This document shows positions 35,816-45,509 of a stretch of DNA of 64,000 bases, piece after piece. Under the pieces are notes generated by a model. It was given only the letters and a program-made list of their open reading frames with translations, was not told the origin of the DNA and did not search any database. Position 1 is the first letter of the stretch. Each line of letters starts with the position of its first letter. Source of the stretch: Ktedonobacterales bacterium. GTDB taxonomy: Bacteria > Chloroflexota > Ktedonobacteria > Ktedonobacterales > Ktedonobacteraceae. The stretch covers positions 1 through 64,000 of the forward strand of contig DAIDJF010000004.1 of NCBI GenBank assembly GCA_027451525.1, in the 5' to 3' direction. A program made the position numbers and the translations under genes.

Positions 35816-36062
35816 AGCCTTCCCTCGGTGAATGTTTTACAAAAATGAGCCGCGCTCTATTCACCAACCGGAGTAATCCTGCCCCACAGTATGCTGCCAG
35901 CGGGGAATAGAGCTATAACGGACCATTTTCCATCTTCTCTTACAGTATAAAAAAATTTCATTGTGGAACTTATACAAAAAGGTTGCAATTTGGTTACAAT
36001 GCTTGCCGACGTTCATATCTACCGGGTGGCATGCACGTCGGCGAAACCAAAACGGGAGCGGA

Positions 36063-37025
36063 TTAACCGCAGAGTTCGCGCATCCACTCCACTTCCATGC
36101 GCAATCCCCGCTCAAGTGAGGTGACGGGCCGAAAACGTAGATCAGTACGCGCCGCGCTGGTATCGGCAGCAGTATGTATGGCATCACCTGGCTGGCGTTG
36201 AATATAAGTAATATGTGCTGGCTCCTCTACAAGTTGTTCGAGAATGCTCAGTACTTCACGCACGGTCACACGTGTACCACCGCCAACATTATACACCGCG
36301 CCCGCTCGCCCGTGCTGCATAGCCGCGATATTGGCGGCAATGATGTCACCTACGTAGGTAAAGTCGCGCGATTGCAGACCATCGCCATAAATCGTGATTG
36401 CTTCCCCTGTCAGCATAGAACGAATAAACTTGTGGAAAGCCATATCAGGCCGCTGACGTGGTCCATAAACGGTAAAGTAGCGAAGCGAGATGGTTGAAAG
36501 GCCATGCTCATGTGCGTAGAGCGTGCAGAGATGTTCTGCAGCCAACTTCGTCACGCCATAGGGAGAGATTGGCTGCGTCGGACTGTCTTCATGCACAGGC
36601 TGTTGGCACGCATTGCCATACACAGATGAAGAAGAGGCGTAGATCACTCGTTTGACCCCGCTGGTCAATGCAGCCTCAAGCAGGCGTTGCGTGGCAAGCA
36701 CATTGTGGTCAACATATGAACTAAAGCTCGCCCCCCAACTACTACGTACACCGGCTTGCGCAGCCTGATGGAAGATATAATCGACACCCTGCAGGAGCGG
36801 TGCAAGCTCTGCCACGTGCAAGTCCATTTCATGAAACTCGAAATTCGCATGCTGCCGCAACTTGCTCAAATTGGACTCCTTGATCGCACGTGGGTAAAAA
36901 TCGACAAAGGTGTCAACGCCAACCACGCGATAACCGCGTGCGATCAAGGCTTCCGCTAGATGCGAGCCAATAAAGCCCGCGACGCCTGTCACAATACAGG
37001 TTTCCTGCCCCACAAATTGTTGCAT
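36063..37025 (-). CDS. NAD-dependent nucleotide-sugar epimerase
   Basis: A 320-residue extended SDR: TGVAGFIGSHLAEAL (NAD motif), GVDTFVDFYPR, YASSSSVYG (Ser), YGVTKLAAEHL (Tyr/Lys) and PDMAFHKFIRS. It resembles UDP-glucuronate or UDP-glucose 4-epimerase and should provide an activated sugar. It is the last gene of a leftward run of five envelope-glycan genes. GGGATAATTCCG precedes ATG 37025. The substrate is not fixed by sequence reading. Confidence 0.9.
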   Translation of the reverse strand: MQQFVGQETCIVTGVAGFIGSHLAEALIARGYRVVGVDTFVDFYPRAIKESNLSKLRQHANFEFHEMDLHVAELAPLLQGVDYIFHQAAQAGVRSSWGASFSSYVDHNVLATQRLLEAALTSGVKRVIYASSSSVYGNACQQPVHEDSPTQPISPYGVTKLAAEHLCTLYAHEHGLSTISLRYFTVYGPRQRPDMAFHKFIRSMLTGEAITIYGDGLQSRDFTYVGDIIAANIAAMQHGRAGAVYNVGGGTRVTVREVLSILEQLVEEPAHITYIQRQPGDAIHTAADTSAARTDLRFRPVTSLERGLRMEVEWMRELCG

Positions 37026-37124
37026 CGGAATTATCCCTTCTTTTCTTTATGCCAGCACGGATATCCTCTCCGCCGGGCGCATAGAGATACACAATTACAT
37101 CAGGTTATGCTCAGATATGCATAA

Positions 37125-38984
37125 TCACGAATAGCGGCGTAAGACCTTCATACTGGTTGTCTGTGTCTGGTCTTGCAGATGAAATTGCAGCGCGTATAAA
37201 CGATAGTAGTAGCCATGTTGTGCCAGCAGGTCAGCAGGCCGCCCCATCTCGACAATACGTCCTTTATCAATGACAATAATGCAATCCGCACGCTGGATAG
37301 TCGAAAGGCGATGGGCACTGATGAGTGTAGTGCGCCCTGCCATCAAACGCTCTAAAGCCTGCACAACCTTTTCTTCAGATTGCGCGTCCAGGCCGACCGT
37401 TGGCTCATCCAACAACAGCAGCGATGCCTGACGCACCATAGCACGCGCAATGGCGATGCGTTGCCGTTCGCCACCGGAGAGTCCAACACCACGCTCTTCC
37501 AGAACGGTGTCATAGCCCTGGGGCAGATGGCTGATGAAATCGTGCGCGTTCGCCGCGATTGCAGCCGCCACAATCTCTTCATCCGTTGCCTGCGGACGTC
37601 CATATGCGATGTTCTCGCGCACACTTGCACGGAAAAGCATCGGGTCTTGGGGCACAAGAGCGATCTGTTGACGCAGACTTGCCAGCGTAAACTGACGAAT
37701 ATCTTGCCCATCGAGCAAGATAGCACCTCGCTGTGGATCATAGAAACGCTGCAATAGATGCAAAATGCTGCTCTTACCTGCTCCAGTGTGCCCAACCAGG
37801 GCCACCATTGTGCCTTGTCGCACCTGGAACGTGATATCTTCCAAAGCCGAACGCTCTTTGTCGTAGCTAAAGTGAACATGCTCAAAGGCGATTGCGTGAC
37901 GCAATGGCAACGCTTCACATGCATTGCGCGCATCAGCAACGTCGGAGCGCGTTTGCAACAGGTCCAGCACGCGCTCCGCACTGGCAGAGGCCCGCGTCAG
38001 CGTGTTACTGAATTTGCTCAATTGGCGCAATGGCTTGTACATCGTGCTGAGATACGAACTAAATACGAGCAGGTCGCCAATCGAAATCCAACTGCGCATC
38101 ACGAGCAACCCGCCGATGCCCAACACCAGTAGCGTGCCAATATCGGTCATCAAACCTACGACTGAAGGCAGACCAGATTGCAAGTCGGCAGAACGTTCGC
38201 CCAAGCGCAAGGTGTGAGCAGCCATCTCTTGATAGCGTTGGCGCGAATGGGCTTCCATCCCGAAGGCTTGCACCACACGAATGCCCAGAAGATTCTCTTG
38301 CGCAACCGCGTTGGCCTGCCCCTCTTGCCGCCGCGCTTGTCGTGCCACTTGCTTAATCGAGATGAGATAAATGCGCAAGACAAAAAAGATGCATAGTGAG
38401 ATTACAACACCCAACACGCTAAAAATGGGATTGATGAACAGCAGAATTATCAGCATGCTTGCCACAATCATCACACTCAGCACAAGCATCGGCAAAGCCA
38501 TCACCAACAGGTCTTGGATGGTCTGTACATCTGATGTCAGGCGCGTCAACAGATCACCCAGGCGTTGCCGATCATAGAAAGATGGGCTAAGCTGTTGCAA
38601 ATGCGTGAACAGGGCACAGCGCAGGTCAAAAATCACGCGCTGCCCCGCGACAGTCAGAAGACGCATCCCATAGTACGTCGCAAGTGCGCTCACAATTGCC
38701 AACACGAGCAGCACGACGCAGAGTACAGCAAAGAGCAACATGATATTCTGAGCCACAGCCGTCGGGATGATCTGCGACCAGGGAGCCGTAAGTGGTTTGT
38801 GCAACAAGACCGAGTCAAAAATCAGCTTGACGGGCCAGGGTGCAGCAAGACTAGAAATAGTATCGATCAGCATAATACACAGAGCCAGGACGATGTGGCG
38901 ACGATAGGGCTGTGCATAACACCAGAAGCTACGGATCAGTCCAGGTTTTTTAGGGATCACAGGTGTGTTTGTGTACTGTTTCAT
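37125..38984 (-). CDS. ABC exporter, fused membrane and ATPase domains
   Basis: A 619-residue half-transporter: six membrane segments in residues 25-330 followed by an ATPase with GHTGAGKSS, ALVPQDPMLF, LSGGERQR, LLLLDEPTVGLDA and SAHRLSTIQ. It belongs to the MsbA/exporter class and should flip or export a lipid-linked or free glycan, or another amphiphile. It lies 4 bases after a glycosyltransferase gene and 100 bases before the epimerase gene, which ties its function to the glycan cluster. GAGG lies 8 bases upstream. Confidence 0.92.
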   Translation of the reverse strand: MKQYTNTPVIPKKPGLIRSFWCYAQPYRRHIVLALCIMLIDTISSLAAPWPVKLIFDSVLLHKPLTAPWSQIIPTAVAQNIMLLFAVLCVVLLVLAIVSALATYYGMRLLTVAGQRVIFDLRCALFTHLQQLSPSFYDRQRLGDLLTRLTSDVQTIQDLLVMALPMLVLSVMIVASMLIILLFINPIFSVLGVVISLCIFFVLRIYLISIKQVARQARRQEGQANAVAQENLLGIRVVQAFGMEAHSRQRYQEMAAHTLRLGERSADLQSGLPSVVGLMTDIGTLLVLGIGGLLVMRSWISIGDLLVFSSYLSTMYKPLRQLSKFSNTLTRASASAERVLDLLQTRSDVADARNACEALPLRHAIAFEHVHFSYDKERSALEDITFQVRQGTMVALVGHTGAGKSSILHLLQRFYDPQRGAILLDGQDIRQFTLASLRQQIALVPQDPMLFRASVRENIAYGRPQATDEEIVAAAIAANAHDFISHLPQGYDTVLEERGVGLSGGERQRIAIARAMVRQASLLLLDEPTVGLDAQSEEKVVQALERLMAGRTTLISAHRLSTIQRADCIIVIDKGRIVEMGRPADLLAQHGYYYRLYALQFHLQDQTQTTSMKVLRRYS

Positions 38985-38988
38985 ATAA

Positions 38989-40305
38989 CTACCTCAAATT
39001 CAAATGGGCGAGATGTGAAATTTGCGTAAGAATGTTGTGCGCAACCACCTTCCAAGAGGCCCGACGTTGGACCTGTTTTGCGGCTCGTTGTCCTAGCACG
39101 AGGCGCAGATCTGGCTCCTCAATGAGTTGCAAAAGAGCATTCTCCAACCCATGCGCCACGTCAGGCGCATAGCATAAGCCACATGAACCATTCGCGTTAT
39201 GCAGTAAAGAGGGGATTTGTCCAAGCGCGGGAGCAACCGTTACGCGCCCCATCGCCATATATTCCATGATCTTGAGCGGCGAGAAATAGAAGTTCTCGCT
39301 GGCAAGATACGGCGCAACTGCGATGTCGAATGCCGCAAGATGGGCCGGAATATCTTCATGGGCGACAACACCCGTCAGGGTCACTACATCATTGATCGCA
39401 AGTTCCTCGCTTAGCGCGACAATCTGCTCATACTGTGGTCCATCACCAACAATCAGCAGATGGAGATCAGGCGGTGAAGTTATCTGAGTACCTTGATCAT
39501 TGCCGGGCAAGCGGGATAAACGCGCACGTAGTGCAGCAAAAGCTTGGAGCAATGCCTCTACACCATGCCAGGGTTTCAAGCTGCCAGAGAAGCCAATGAC
39601 TACTTTGTTTGTCAACTCGTAGCGCGCGCGTACTGCATGTCCATCGACGCCCGGATGAAAACGCTGTACATTGACGCCGTTCGGTTGCACATAGATGCGC
39701 TCCTCGCTCGCTCCATAGCTAATGAGATAGCGGCGTACAGCCTCCGAAACAACCACAAGCACATCTGCTTCATGGAAGACGCGCCGCTCTACGCTTTCAG
39801 CATCACGCTCTAGCATCAAATCCCAATATTGCCGCCGTTCTTCGAGCAGTGGCGCGTTTACCTCTACTATGCAGGGACAGCCCAGGGCACGCGCTAGCGT
39901 TGTACCGGCTACGCTAAAAAGCGAGTGGCGAGCAATAACAACATCAGGGACAAATTCTTGTAATGCCGGTGTAAGCGCATGTATAAATTCTTGATCGACA
40001 AGAACATGCAGTATTTCAGAGACGACATGCACATAATTGCGCGTCTTATTCAGGCTCACCAGACTCTCGGCGATACGCATCGCTGTCTCCCTGGCAAGCT
40101 CAGAGGGCGGGAACACGAACAGAGGCGCACTGATAGGATTAACTACCGATTCTTGTGCTGTCGCTGAGAGTGCGCAGGTCGCGTAGACACGCACATCATG
40201 GCCTAACGTGACCAGTGCATGCGTAAATTCGCGCATATGGACCGACGCGCCTTTATTGCCAAGGACAGGAATACCAAGGTCCGCGCACACATACGCTATT
40301 TTCAT
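38989..40305 (-). CDS. family 4-type glycosyltransferase
   Basis: A 438-residue GT-B glycosyltransferase: N-terminal YVCADLGIPVLGNKGASVHM, HSLFSVAGTTLARALGC, QPNGVNVQRFHPGVDG and the donor-binding C-half with GFSGSLKPWHGVEALL, LLIVGDGPQYEQI and PYLASENFYFSPLKIMEYMAMG. It transfers a sugar from a nucleotide donor in the cytoplasm. The start is tight behind AGAG (8 bases) at ATG 40305. Coupled in an operon with the exporter (4-base gap) and a GT28-like gene (12-base gap). Confidence 0.9.
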   Translation of the reverse strand: MKIAYVCADLGIPVLGNKGASVHMREFTHALVTLGHDVRVYATCALSATAQESVVNPISAPLFVFPPSELARETAMRIAESLVSLNKTRNYVHVVSEILHVLVDQEFIHALTPALQEFVPDVVIARHSLFSVAGTTLARALGCPCIVEVNAPLLEERRQYWDLMLERDAESVERRVFHEADVLVVVSEAVRRYLISYGASEERIYVQPNGVNVQRFHPGVDGHAVRARYELTNKVVIGFSGSLKPWHGVEALLQAFAALRARLSRLPGNDQGTQITSPPDLHLLIVGDGPQYEQIVALSEELAINDVVTLTGVVAHEDIPAHLAAFDIAVAPYLASENFYFSPLKIMEYMAMGRVTVAPALGQIPSLLHNANGSCGLCYAPDVAHGLENALLQLIEEPDLRLVLGQRAAKQVQRRASWKVVAHNILTQISHLAHLNLR

Positions 40306-40317
40306 CCTTTTTCTCTT

Positions 40318-41589
40318 TCACAATGCGGAGATAGCAGCCGATGGCATACACGTTTCCGTGGATGTCAGGCGCGAACGCAAATCATACAGATCCCGCAGCA
40401 TATATTGCAGTGCCATTTGCTGACCTGTAAAGGTAATACCCGCCTCCACAAATTGCGCGCTGCTGGGGCGCGGTTCACGCAAGCCATGCATGACATGTTC
40501 AAGCAGATAGCCGGGCGTTAATTCGTGAGGATGGAGCATATGCGCAAGACCATGCTGCGCCAAACGTGTCGCACGCTCAAATTGTTCCCAACGCGGATTA
40601 ATGCGCGGAATCAGGAGCATACGTTGGCGCAAGGCCAGCAATTCGACCACCGTGTTATATCCTGCCATCGCAATAACCAGATCCGCATTTTGGAATAGCG
40701 CGACACTCTCGCTGACAAATGTTTCGATACGCACACGCTCTGCGGGCAACGCGCTAAGCTGAGAGCGCAGGTGCTGCTGCTCCTCCGCGCTCATCAGCGG
40801 TCCAGTGATCAGCAGGCTTTTGAAAGGAATGTGTTCCATCTGTTGCAAACCTGTAAGATAGGTGGAGAGGAGCGGGAAACCATCGCCACCACCGCCTGCC
40901 GTCACAACAACAAGTTGCTCTTGCCCTTGCCACGCCTTATACGCTCTATACTCCTGTCCGCATGGGGCGATATGATTTTCAACTCGATTGAGATAGCCAC
41001 AGTAGCGGATGCGCTGCGCTACGGATGTAGGAAGGACATATTCTTCAGCCAGATCATAAAACTGTTGCGCTCCATACACGAGCAACAGATCATAGGCATG
41101 TTCTAACGTGTGATAGATACCTTCGCGCATCCAGTTCACACGTACGCGAGCGGCGTCGTCAACGATATCGCGTAACCCTAGTACACGCAGACAATGCGGA
41201 ACCATTGTGCGCAGCGCAACCAGCGCGGGCATCGCTTCGCCCTTCATGCCTTGGGGAGCATGGTCGACCAGAAAAACATCTGGCTTATAGGCAAGGGCAG
41301 TTTCGCGCAAAATGGCGGCCCGCAGATCGCGCACAGCCGAAAATTCCATAGCCAGACTGCGTGCAGCGTAATCACCGCTGTTCAGTTTAGTCACAGCTGG
41401 CAATTTGACATAATCAACACGCGGTGGGAAGGCAAAATTATGGGCCAACGGCGAACCCGTCACTAGCAACACCTCTGCCTGAGGAAGTACGCTGGTAAAA
41501 TGCGTAGCCAGTGACAGTGTGCGCCGGAGATGACCCAGACCATACGTGTCGTGACAATACAACAAGAAGCGGATTGGTGTCTGTTGCAT
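40318..41589 (-). CDS. family 28-like glycosyltransferase
   Basis: A 423-residue GT-B protein starting with IRFLLYCHDTYGLGHLRR, the N-terminal Gly-rich/His motif, and with a C-half reading VVTAGGGGDGFPLLSTYL, DLVIAMAGYNTVVELLALRQRMLLIPR (MurG-like donor-binding segment). I start it at ATG 41589, preceded by GGA and matching the domain; an upstream frame to 41682 has no domain. It probably acts on a lipid- or polysaccharide-linked acceptor in the same pathway as its neighbours. Confidence 0.85.
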   Translation of the reverse strand: MQQTPIRFLLYCHDTYGLGHLRRTLSLATHFTSVLPQAEVLLVTGSPLAHNFAFPPRVDYVKLPAVTKLNSGDYAARSLAMEFSAVRDLRAAILRETALAYKPDVFLVDHAPQGMKGEAMPALVALRTMVPHCLRVLGLRDIVDDAARVRVNWMREGIYHTLEHAYDLLLVYGAQQFYDLAEEYVLPTSVAQRIRYCGYLNRVENHIAPCGQEYRAYKAWQGQEQLVVVTAGGGGDGFPLLSTYLTGLQQMEHIPFKSLLITGPLMSAEEQQHLRSQLSALPAERVRIETFVSESVALFQNADLVIAMAGYNTVVELLALRQRMLLIPRINPRWEQFERATRLAQHGLAHMLHPHELTPGYLLEHVMHGLREPRPSSAQFVEAGITFTGQQMALQYMLRDLYDLRSRLTSTETCMPSAAISAL

Positions 41590-41691
41590 ATATACGATTC
41601 CTGTGTTGTAGAACATAGTGGTACTCATTACAAAAGTGTCCTGGCACATGTGGGCATTGCAGGGAAACATCTCGCCACCCACACCGCTCTT

Positions 41692-42990
41692 TTAGAGAGA
41701 AACATGCTCGTGTTCATCACGCTCCACGCTTGCCAGTGATGATATGCCTATCTCGCCCATCATCAAGAGATGTTTAAGCGTCTGCACATTCTGTTCCGTC
41801 GAGAAGCGTTCCAGCACAGTCTGGCGCGCGGCGGTGGCAAGACGAGTACAGAGAGAGGCATCATGAAGTAATAATATAATCGCCTCAGCAAGGGCGGGCG
41901 CGTTGTGGGGCGCGACTAACAGCCCATTCTCGCCATCATGCAAGAGTTCGGGGATACCAGAAATAGGGGTTGAGATCACAGGTACGCCCATGTACATCGC
42001 CTCGACCAGCACATTCGGAATGCCATCACGGTCACCATTATCGCTCACGACACAGGGCAAGACTTTCACACTCGCTTGCTGATACTCTTCGATAACTCGC
42101 TCGTGCGTCTGCGCTCCAGACAGTGTTACACGATCACTCAACTCCAACTCCTGGATGCGCTGTTCAAGCTTCGCACGCATCGGCCCATCACCGATGATAT
42201 GGCAATTAAAGGCCACATCCCGTGTTTTGAGCAGGTGACAGGCTTCGAGTAAATAAGGCAGTCCCTTTTTATCTACCAGACGGGCAACAGTTAAAATGAG
42301 AGGTGCATCGTTTGCCAGCGTGCGCTCTGCAATCATGGGAGCAGGAAAAGCACGCAGGTTCAAGCCGTGATAGATGCGATGAATAGGTGTGGACAGAGGT
42401 TTTGTGGCAACACGTGTAAGATATTCTTGATTATACGCGGTGCAGGTAACGACGAAACGGGCATGAGCAATTTTATATGCCAGATGCGAAGGTTTTGAGA
42501 GATAAATATCTTTCGCATGAGCCGTAAAGCTATAAGGAATGCCTGTGAGACGATGCACAATCAGCGCGATTGTGGCGGGAACATTCGCGTAATGCGCGTG
42601 AATATGGCTGATGCCTTCACGCTCAATCTGTTCAGCAATGGCAAAAGCGGAAAGCAGATGTTTAAACAATGCAATATGGTGAAAGTGCCAGATTGCCGTC
42701 ATGAGAACAACCAGCGTCGTCCGGGGTGCGCTCATAAAGCGACGTATCACTGCACCAAATAAACGTAGCTTCGGCAAAAAGTTCTGCGGCATATACGTGA
42801 TTTGTGCCTGCACAGTTTGCGCGGCCTGATGCATCTTGCCCGTTGTAGGTAGCAGCGAGAAGATGCGCAAGGACATCCCCTGACGTTCTAACTCAACGAC
42901 CTCATGAAGAATAAACGTCTCTGAGAGTCGGGGAAAACACTTAGTAATATAAGCGACAGTGGGCGCACTGTGCAGCTTTTCCCGTTCCAT
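41692..42990 (-). CDS. family 4-type glycosyltransferase
   Basis: A 432-residue GT-B enzyme: YITKCFPRLSETFILHEV, HIHAHYANVPATIALIVHRLTG, RIYHGLNLRAF, LILTVARLVDKKGLPYLLEA, CHIIGDGPMRAKL, and EGI-type D-N-G-D-R-D-G-I-P-N-V-L-V-E-A followed by GVPVISTPISGIPELL. It is the first gene of the leftward glycan cluster. AAGGAG lies 7 bases before ATG 42990; the open frame runs 11 codons further without support. Confidence 0.92.
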   Translation of the reverse strand: MEREKLHSAPTVAYITKCFPRLSETFILHEVVELERQGMSLRIFSLLPTTGKMHQAAQTVQAQITYMPQNFLPKLRLFGAVIRRFMSAPRTTLVVLMTAIWHFHHIALFKHLLSAFAIAEQIEREGISHIHAHYANVPATIALIVHRLTGIPYSFTAHAKDIYLSKPSHLAYKIAHARFVVTCTAYNQEYLTRVATKPLSTPIHRIYHGLNLRAFPAPMIAERTLANDAPLILTVARLVDKKGLPYLLEACHLLKTRDVAFNCHIIGDGPMRAKLEQRIQELELSDRVTLSGAQTHERVIEEYQQASVKVLPCVVSDNGDRDGIPNVLVEAMYMGVPVISTPISGIPELLHDGENGLLVAPHNAPALAEAIILLLHDASLCTRLATAARQTVLERFSTEQNVQTLKHLLMMGEIGISSLASVERDEHEHVSL

Positions 42991-43333
42991 AATTGACTCC
43001 TTCTTATCTGCACATATCAGCAAAATTTGTTTTTCGCGTTATTTACAGTATAGGAGCCTTGTATTGTAAAAGTGATGCCAAAAGGTTGTAGTTTCCTTGC
43101 TATTTGCAAAACAGCTTCGTATGTAAGAATACGAATATGTTTTGCGCCCCATGATCTATTGATGTAACAATCACTGAGTACTTGAAAAGTGTGCATATCA
43201 TAACCAATTTGTTTGATTGATTACCATATCACTACCATATCGCAACCACAACGCGCTTTCTAAGCTGTTAAATACAAGTGGATATATCTAGTGTGGGATT
43301 TGTGTATTACTATGTAATGTAAGGGGATGTACT
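42991..43333. other. divergent intergenic region
   Basis: About 343 AT-rich bases between the leftward glycan cluster and the rightward beta-helix gene. ACCATATC occurs twice 11 bases apart near 43223-43244. TATGTAAT at about 43312 and AAGGGGAT at 43321-43328 are the likely -10 and ribosome site for the rightward gene. No gene is seen. Confidence 0.45.
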
Positions 43334-44740
43334 ATGTTTCAAATGCTTCGTAGCAGAAAGATTATGTTCTTTCTAGCCCCAGGGGCAGTGCTGCTCCTGG
43401 TCCTTGCCGCCATGTTAACGTTCTGGAAGCCCTTTGGGGCCCATGCCGCTGGTTCACTCAAACTCTATGTTGGGCACACAGCAGGCAACAATACCAGTTG
43501 TGCCTCACCAGGATTCACCTCTGTACAGGCGGCAGTTAATGCTGCCAACACAGGGAATGTCGTCTATCTCTGCGGTACAACGCCCTATAGTGAGCAGGTC
43601 ATTATCACCAAGGCCATCACGCTCACTGGTGACACAGGGGCAACAATCGCCGCTCCCAGCCCATTTCCATCTACCCCACTTACAAGCCTGCCACCGCAGT
43701 TCACTACTGATAATCTATTTGTGCCACAGGCCATTGTCTTCGTGTGGGGCGCGGGTGCCAATGCCACGATCAAAAATCTGACCATCACGGGTGTTATGCC
43801 TGGCAACGGCGGATGCGCCGAAGACGAATATGGCGTGCTAGTCATCGATGGTGCGAAGGCCGCAATCAACAATGACAAAATCCTGAATATTCAGGATAGC
43901 AACTCCAGTCTCTATGGCTGTCAGTTCGGTGTGGCCGTCCAGATTGGTCGCCAATACTGGCCGACCGCAAATTTTGCCTCCTATGTTACCGAGGACTTTG
44001 TCGGACATGCTATTATTAAGAACACGACCGTTGCAGGCTATCAGAAGAACGGCATTACCGTCGATGGCCCAGGCACAACAGCTTCGCTCACCTGGAATAT
44101 CGTCAACGGCGCAGGCCGTAACAATGGCAACCTTTTCTCTCCCATCATCGGCCAGAATGGTATTGAGATTGGGCGTGGAGCTGCGGCAAAAATCGAATAT
44201 AACACGGTCACCGGCAATTCTTATACCGGCCCTGCACCTGCATCCGCTGGTGGCATCCTCGTGTTTGGTGGAGCCTGTGGCGATACGCCCGTCACCCCTC
44301 TCACCACCAACACGCAGATCGACAACAATACCTTGACAAATAATGATGTTGGTCTCTATATCTCTAACCTGATTGTGGATACCAACAATAACTGTGCATT
44401 GCCAACCACACCCACCAACATCCAGATGTATCGCAACAAAATCACCAATAGTGCTGTCAGCAACATCGGTGGTACAAACCTGTTTAACATCGGTGGTGGC
44501 TATCAGGCGGGCATCTCCGATGAGGGCAATGCTGATCGCATTACCTCAAACAATATCTGTGGCGTGGGCTACACACCTGTGCTCAACCCACCACCGTATC
44601 TCTCGCAGATTGATGTTGTAGCAACCAATCCCCTCATCAAGGGCAATACCTTCTGTAGCACAAGTCAGGTCGTCAACGTGGCTCCCACACAGGTCGCGCA
44701 AGGTACGCATCTTCACCGTGGGGCCAGTCCCTACAAATAA
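43334..44740 (+). CDS. secreted right-handed beta-helix protein
   Basis: A 468-residue secreted protein. It has a long signal segment (VLLLVLAAMLTFWKPFGAHAA), then a Thr/Asn-rich repeating pattern typical of parallel beta-helices: TVAGYQKNGITVDGPG, GIEIGRGAAAKIEYNTVTGN, NTQIDNNTLTNNDVGLYISN, NIQMYRNKITNSAVS, NRITSNNICG. The opening SVQAAVNAANTGNVVYLCG resembles pectate-lyase/NosD-like proteins. No catalytic residues can be named, so it may be a lyase or a passive surface protein. The promoter region lies upstream (-10 TATGTAAT) and a terminator follows. Confidence 0.8.
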   Translation: MFQMLRSRKIMFFLAPGAVLLLVLAAMLTFWKPFGAHAAGSLKLYVGHTAGNNTSCASPGFTSVQAAVNAANTGNVVYLCGTTPYSEQVIITKAITLTGDTGATIAAPSPFPSTPLTSLPPQFTTDNLFVPQAIVFVWGAGANATIKNLTITGVMPGNGGCAEDEYGVLVIDGAKAAINNDKILNIQDSNSSLYGCQFGVAVQIGRQYWPTANFASYVTEDFVGHAIIKNTTVAGYQKNGITVDGPGTTASLTWNIVNGAGRNNGNLFSPIIGQNGIEIGRGAAAKIEYNTVTGNSYTGPAPASAGGILVFGGACGDTPVTPLTTNTQIDNNTLTNNDVGLYISNLIVDTNNNCALPTTPTNIQMYRNKITNSAVSNIGGTNLFNIGGGYQAGISDEGNADRITSNNICGVGYTPVLNPPPYLSQIDVVATNPLIKGNTFCSTSQVVNVAPTQVAQGTHLHRGASPYK

Positions 44741-44771
44741 GCACACACAGTTAAGCACTGTTTTTCACGCA

Positions 44772-44810
44772 TCCCGTATGACACGACATGTTTGCCCGTG
44801 TCATACGGGA
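44772..44810 (+). terminator. terminator of the beta-helix gene
   Basis: TCCCGTATGACACG (44772-44785) and CGTGTCATACGGGA (44797-44810) pair perfectly over 14 bases with an 11-base loop, 32 bases after the stop. It is followed by TATTTCTATG, a weak T-rich stretch. Confidence 0.75.
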
Positions 44811-45088
44811 TATTTCTATGGCAAAGTCACGCTCTTTTTCCTGCAACATTTTATCCGATGGTACTAATCCTCCCGATATGTTGAAGGTTTTCAATTTATC
44901 TTATACACTCATCTGCTGTGTACGGTACACAGGTATAAGAAAACAAAGGCGGTTGGCAGAAGATATACGAGGAACACAGAGCCGTGTCTCGTTCATTCTT
45001 ATAAGCCATGCCGTCGCGCATCATCGTTTTGCATTTGCACATGCACAATAGCGGAAAACCTTTGTTATCGTAGCGCATCGCTAGCGTT

Positions 45089-45145
45089 AAGGCGCGCTCC
45101 CTCTGTCTACCGTTGGGGGGTAGACACGAGACGGTTTCGCGCCTT
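45089..45145 (+). other. nested hairpin, possible structured leader element
   Basis: AAGGCGCG (45089-45096) pairs with CGCGCCTT (45138-45145), and inside it GTCTACC (45105-45111) pairs with GGTAGAC (45119-45125) around GTTGGGG. The two-level stem of 57 bases lies 126 bases before the small secreted gene at 45271. It could be a leader RNA, a terminator or a leftover hairpin. I cannot match it to a known riboswitch. The remaining bases between 44811 and 45270 show no gene. Confidence 0.4.
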
Positions 45146-45270
45146 CACACCTGCACGCTATAACCCAATTACACTTGAAAATGCAGCAGAGAGGCTATTT
45201 ACGCGGGCAAGCATCATGATACATAAGGCCCGCCCCTCTTGCAAAAGACATACCGAGAAAGGATACACCT

Positions 45271-45447
45271 ATGTTGAAGAAGATGCTTCGCTGGCTTCTG
45301 CCCCTTATCGTCCTGACGCTGATCGCGGCCTACTTTGTGATTGCCCCCGCGCTCTCCAGCCACGCCGCCTCCGCGCCTAGCCCATCACACTCAACAAGCA
45401 CACCTGCCTCCGGCCCTAAACCCGAATTTTACTGGCCTGCTTGGTAG
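45271..45447 (+). CDS. 58-residue secreted or membrane-anchored small protein
   Basis: A small gene of 58 residues: basic start MLKKMLRW, a hydrophobic segment (LLPLIVLTLIAAYFVIAPAL), an Ala-rich probable cleavage site (SHAASA) and a Ser/Thr/Pro-rich tail ending in KPEFYWPAW. AGAAAGGA lies 7 bases before the ATG, and the frame ends at TAG 45445-45447 just before a terminator. I do not recognise a family. The Ser/Pro tail with terminal aromatic residues suggests an exported peptide or surface anchor. A secreted signalling peptide is speculation. Confidence 0.65.
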   Translation: MLKKMLRWLLPLIVLTLIAAYFVIAPALSSHAASAPSPSHSTSTPASGPKPEFYWPAW

Positions 45448-45462
45448 CAGAATAATTAGCCT

Positions 45463-45509
45463 ATACTCATGAGTAATGACATATCCTAAAAGTTACTACT
45501 CATGAGTAT
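45463..45509. terminator. AT-rich hairpin between convergent genes
   Basis: ATACTCATGAGTA (45463-45475) and TACTCATGAGTAT (45497-45509) are perfect reverse complements over 13 bases with a 21-base loop, followed by TTTTTTAAA. The second arm overlaps the 3' end of the leftward STAND gene, so the last codons of that gene lie in the stem. Each arm also contains the self-palindrome TACTCATGAGTA. Confidence 0.7.

Noticed and set aside
36063-42990. Possible complete capsule/exopolysaccharide locus
   Set aside because: No polymerase, flippase or chain-length regulator is seen; only an epimerase, an ABC exporter and three transferases, so a full polysaccharide system cannot be claimed.
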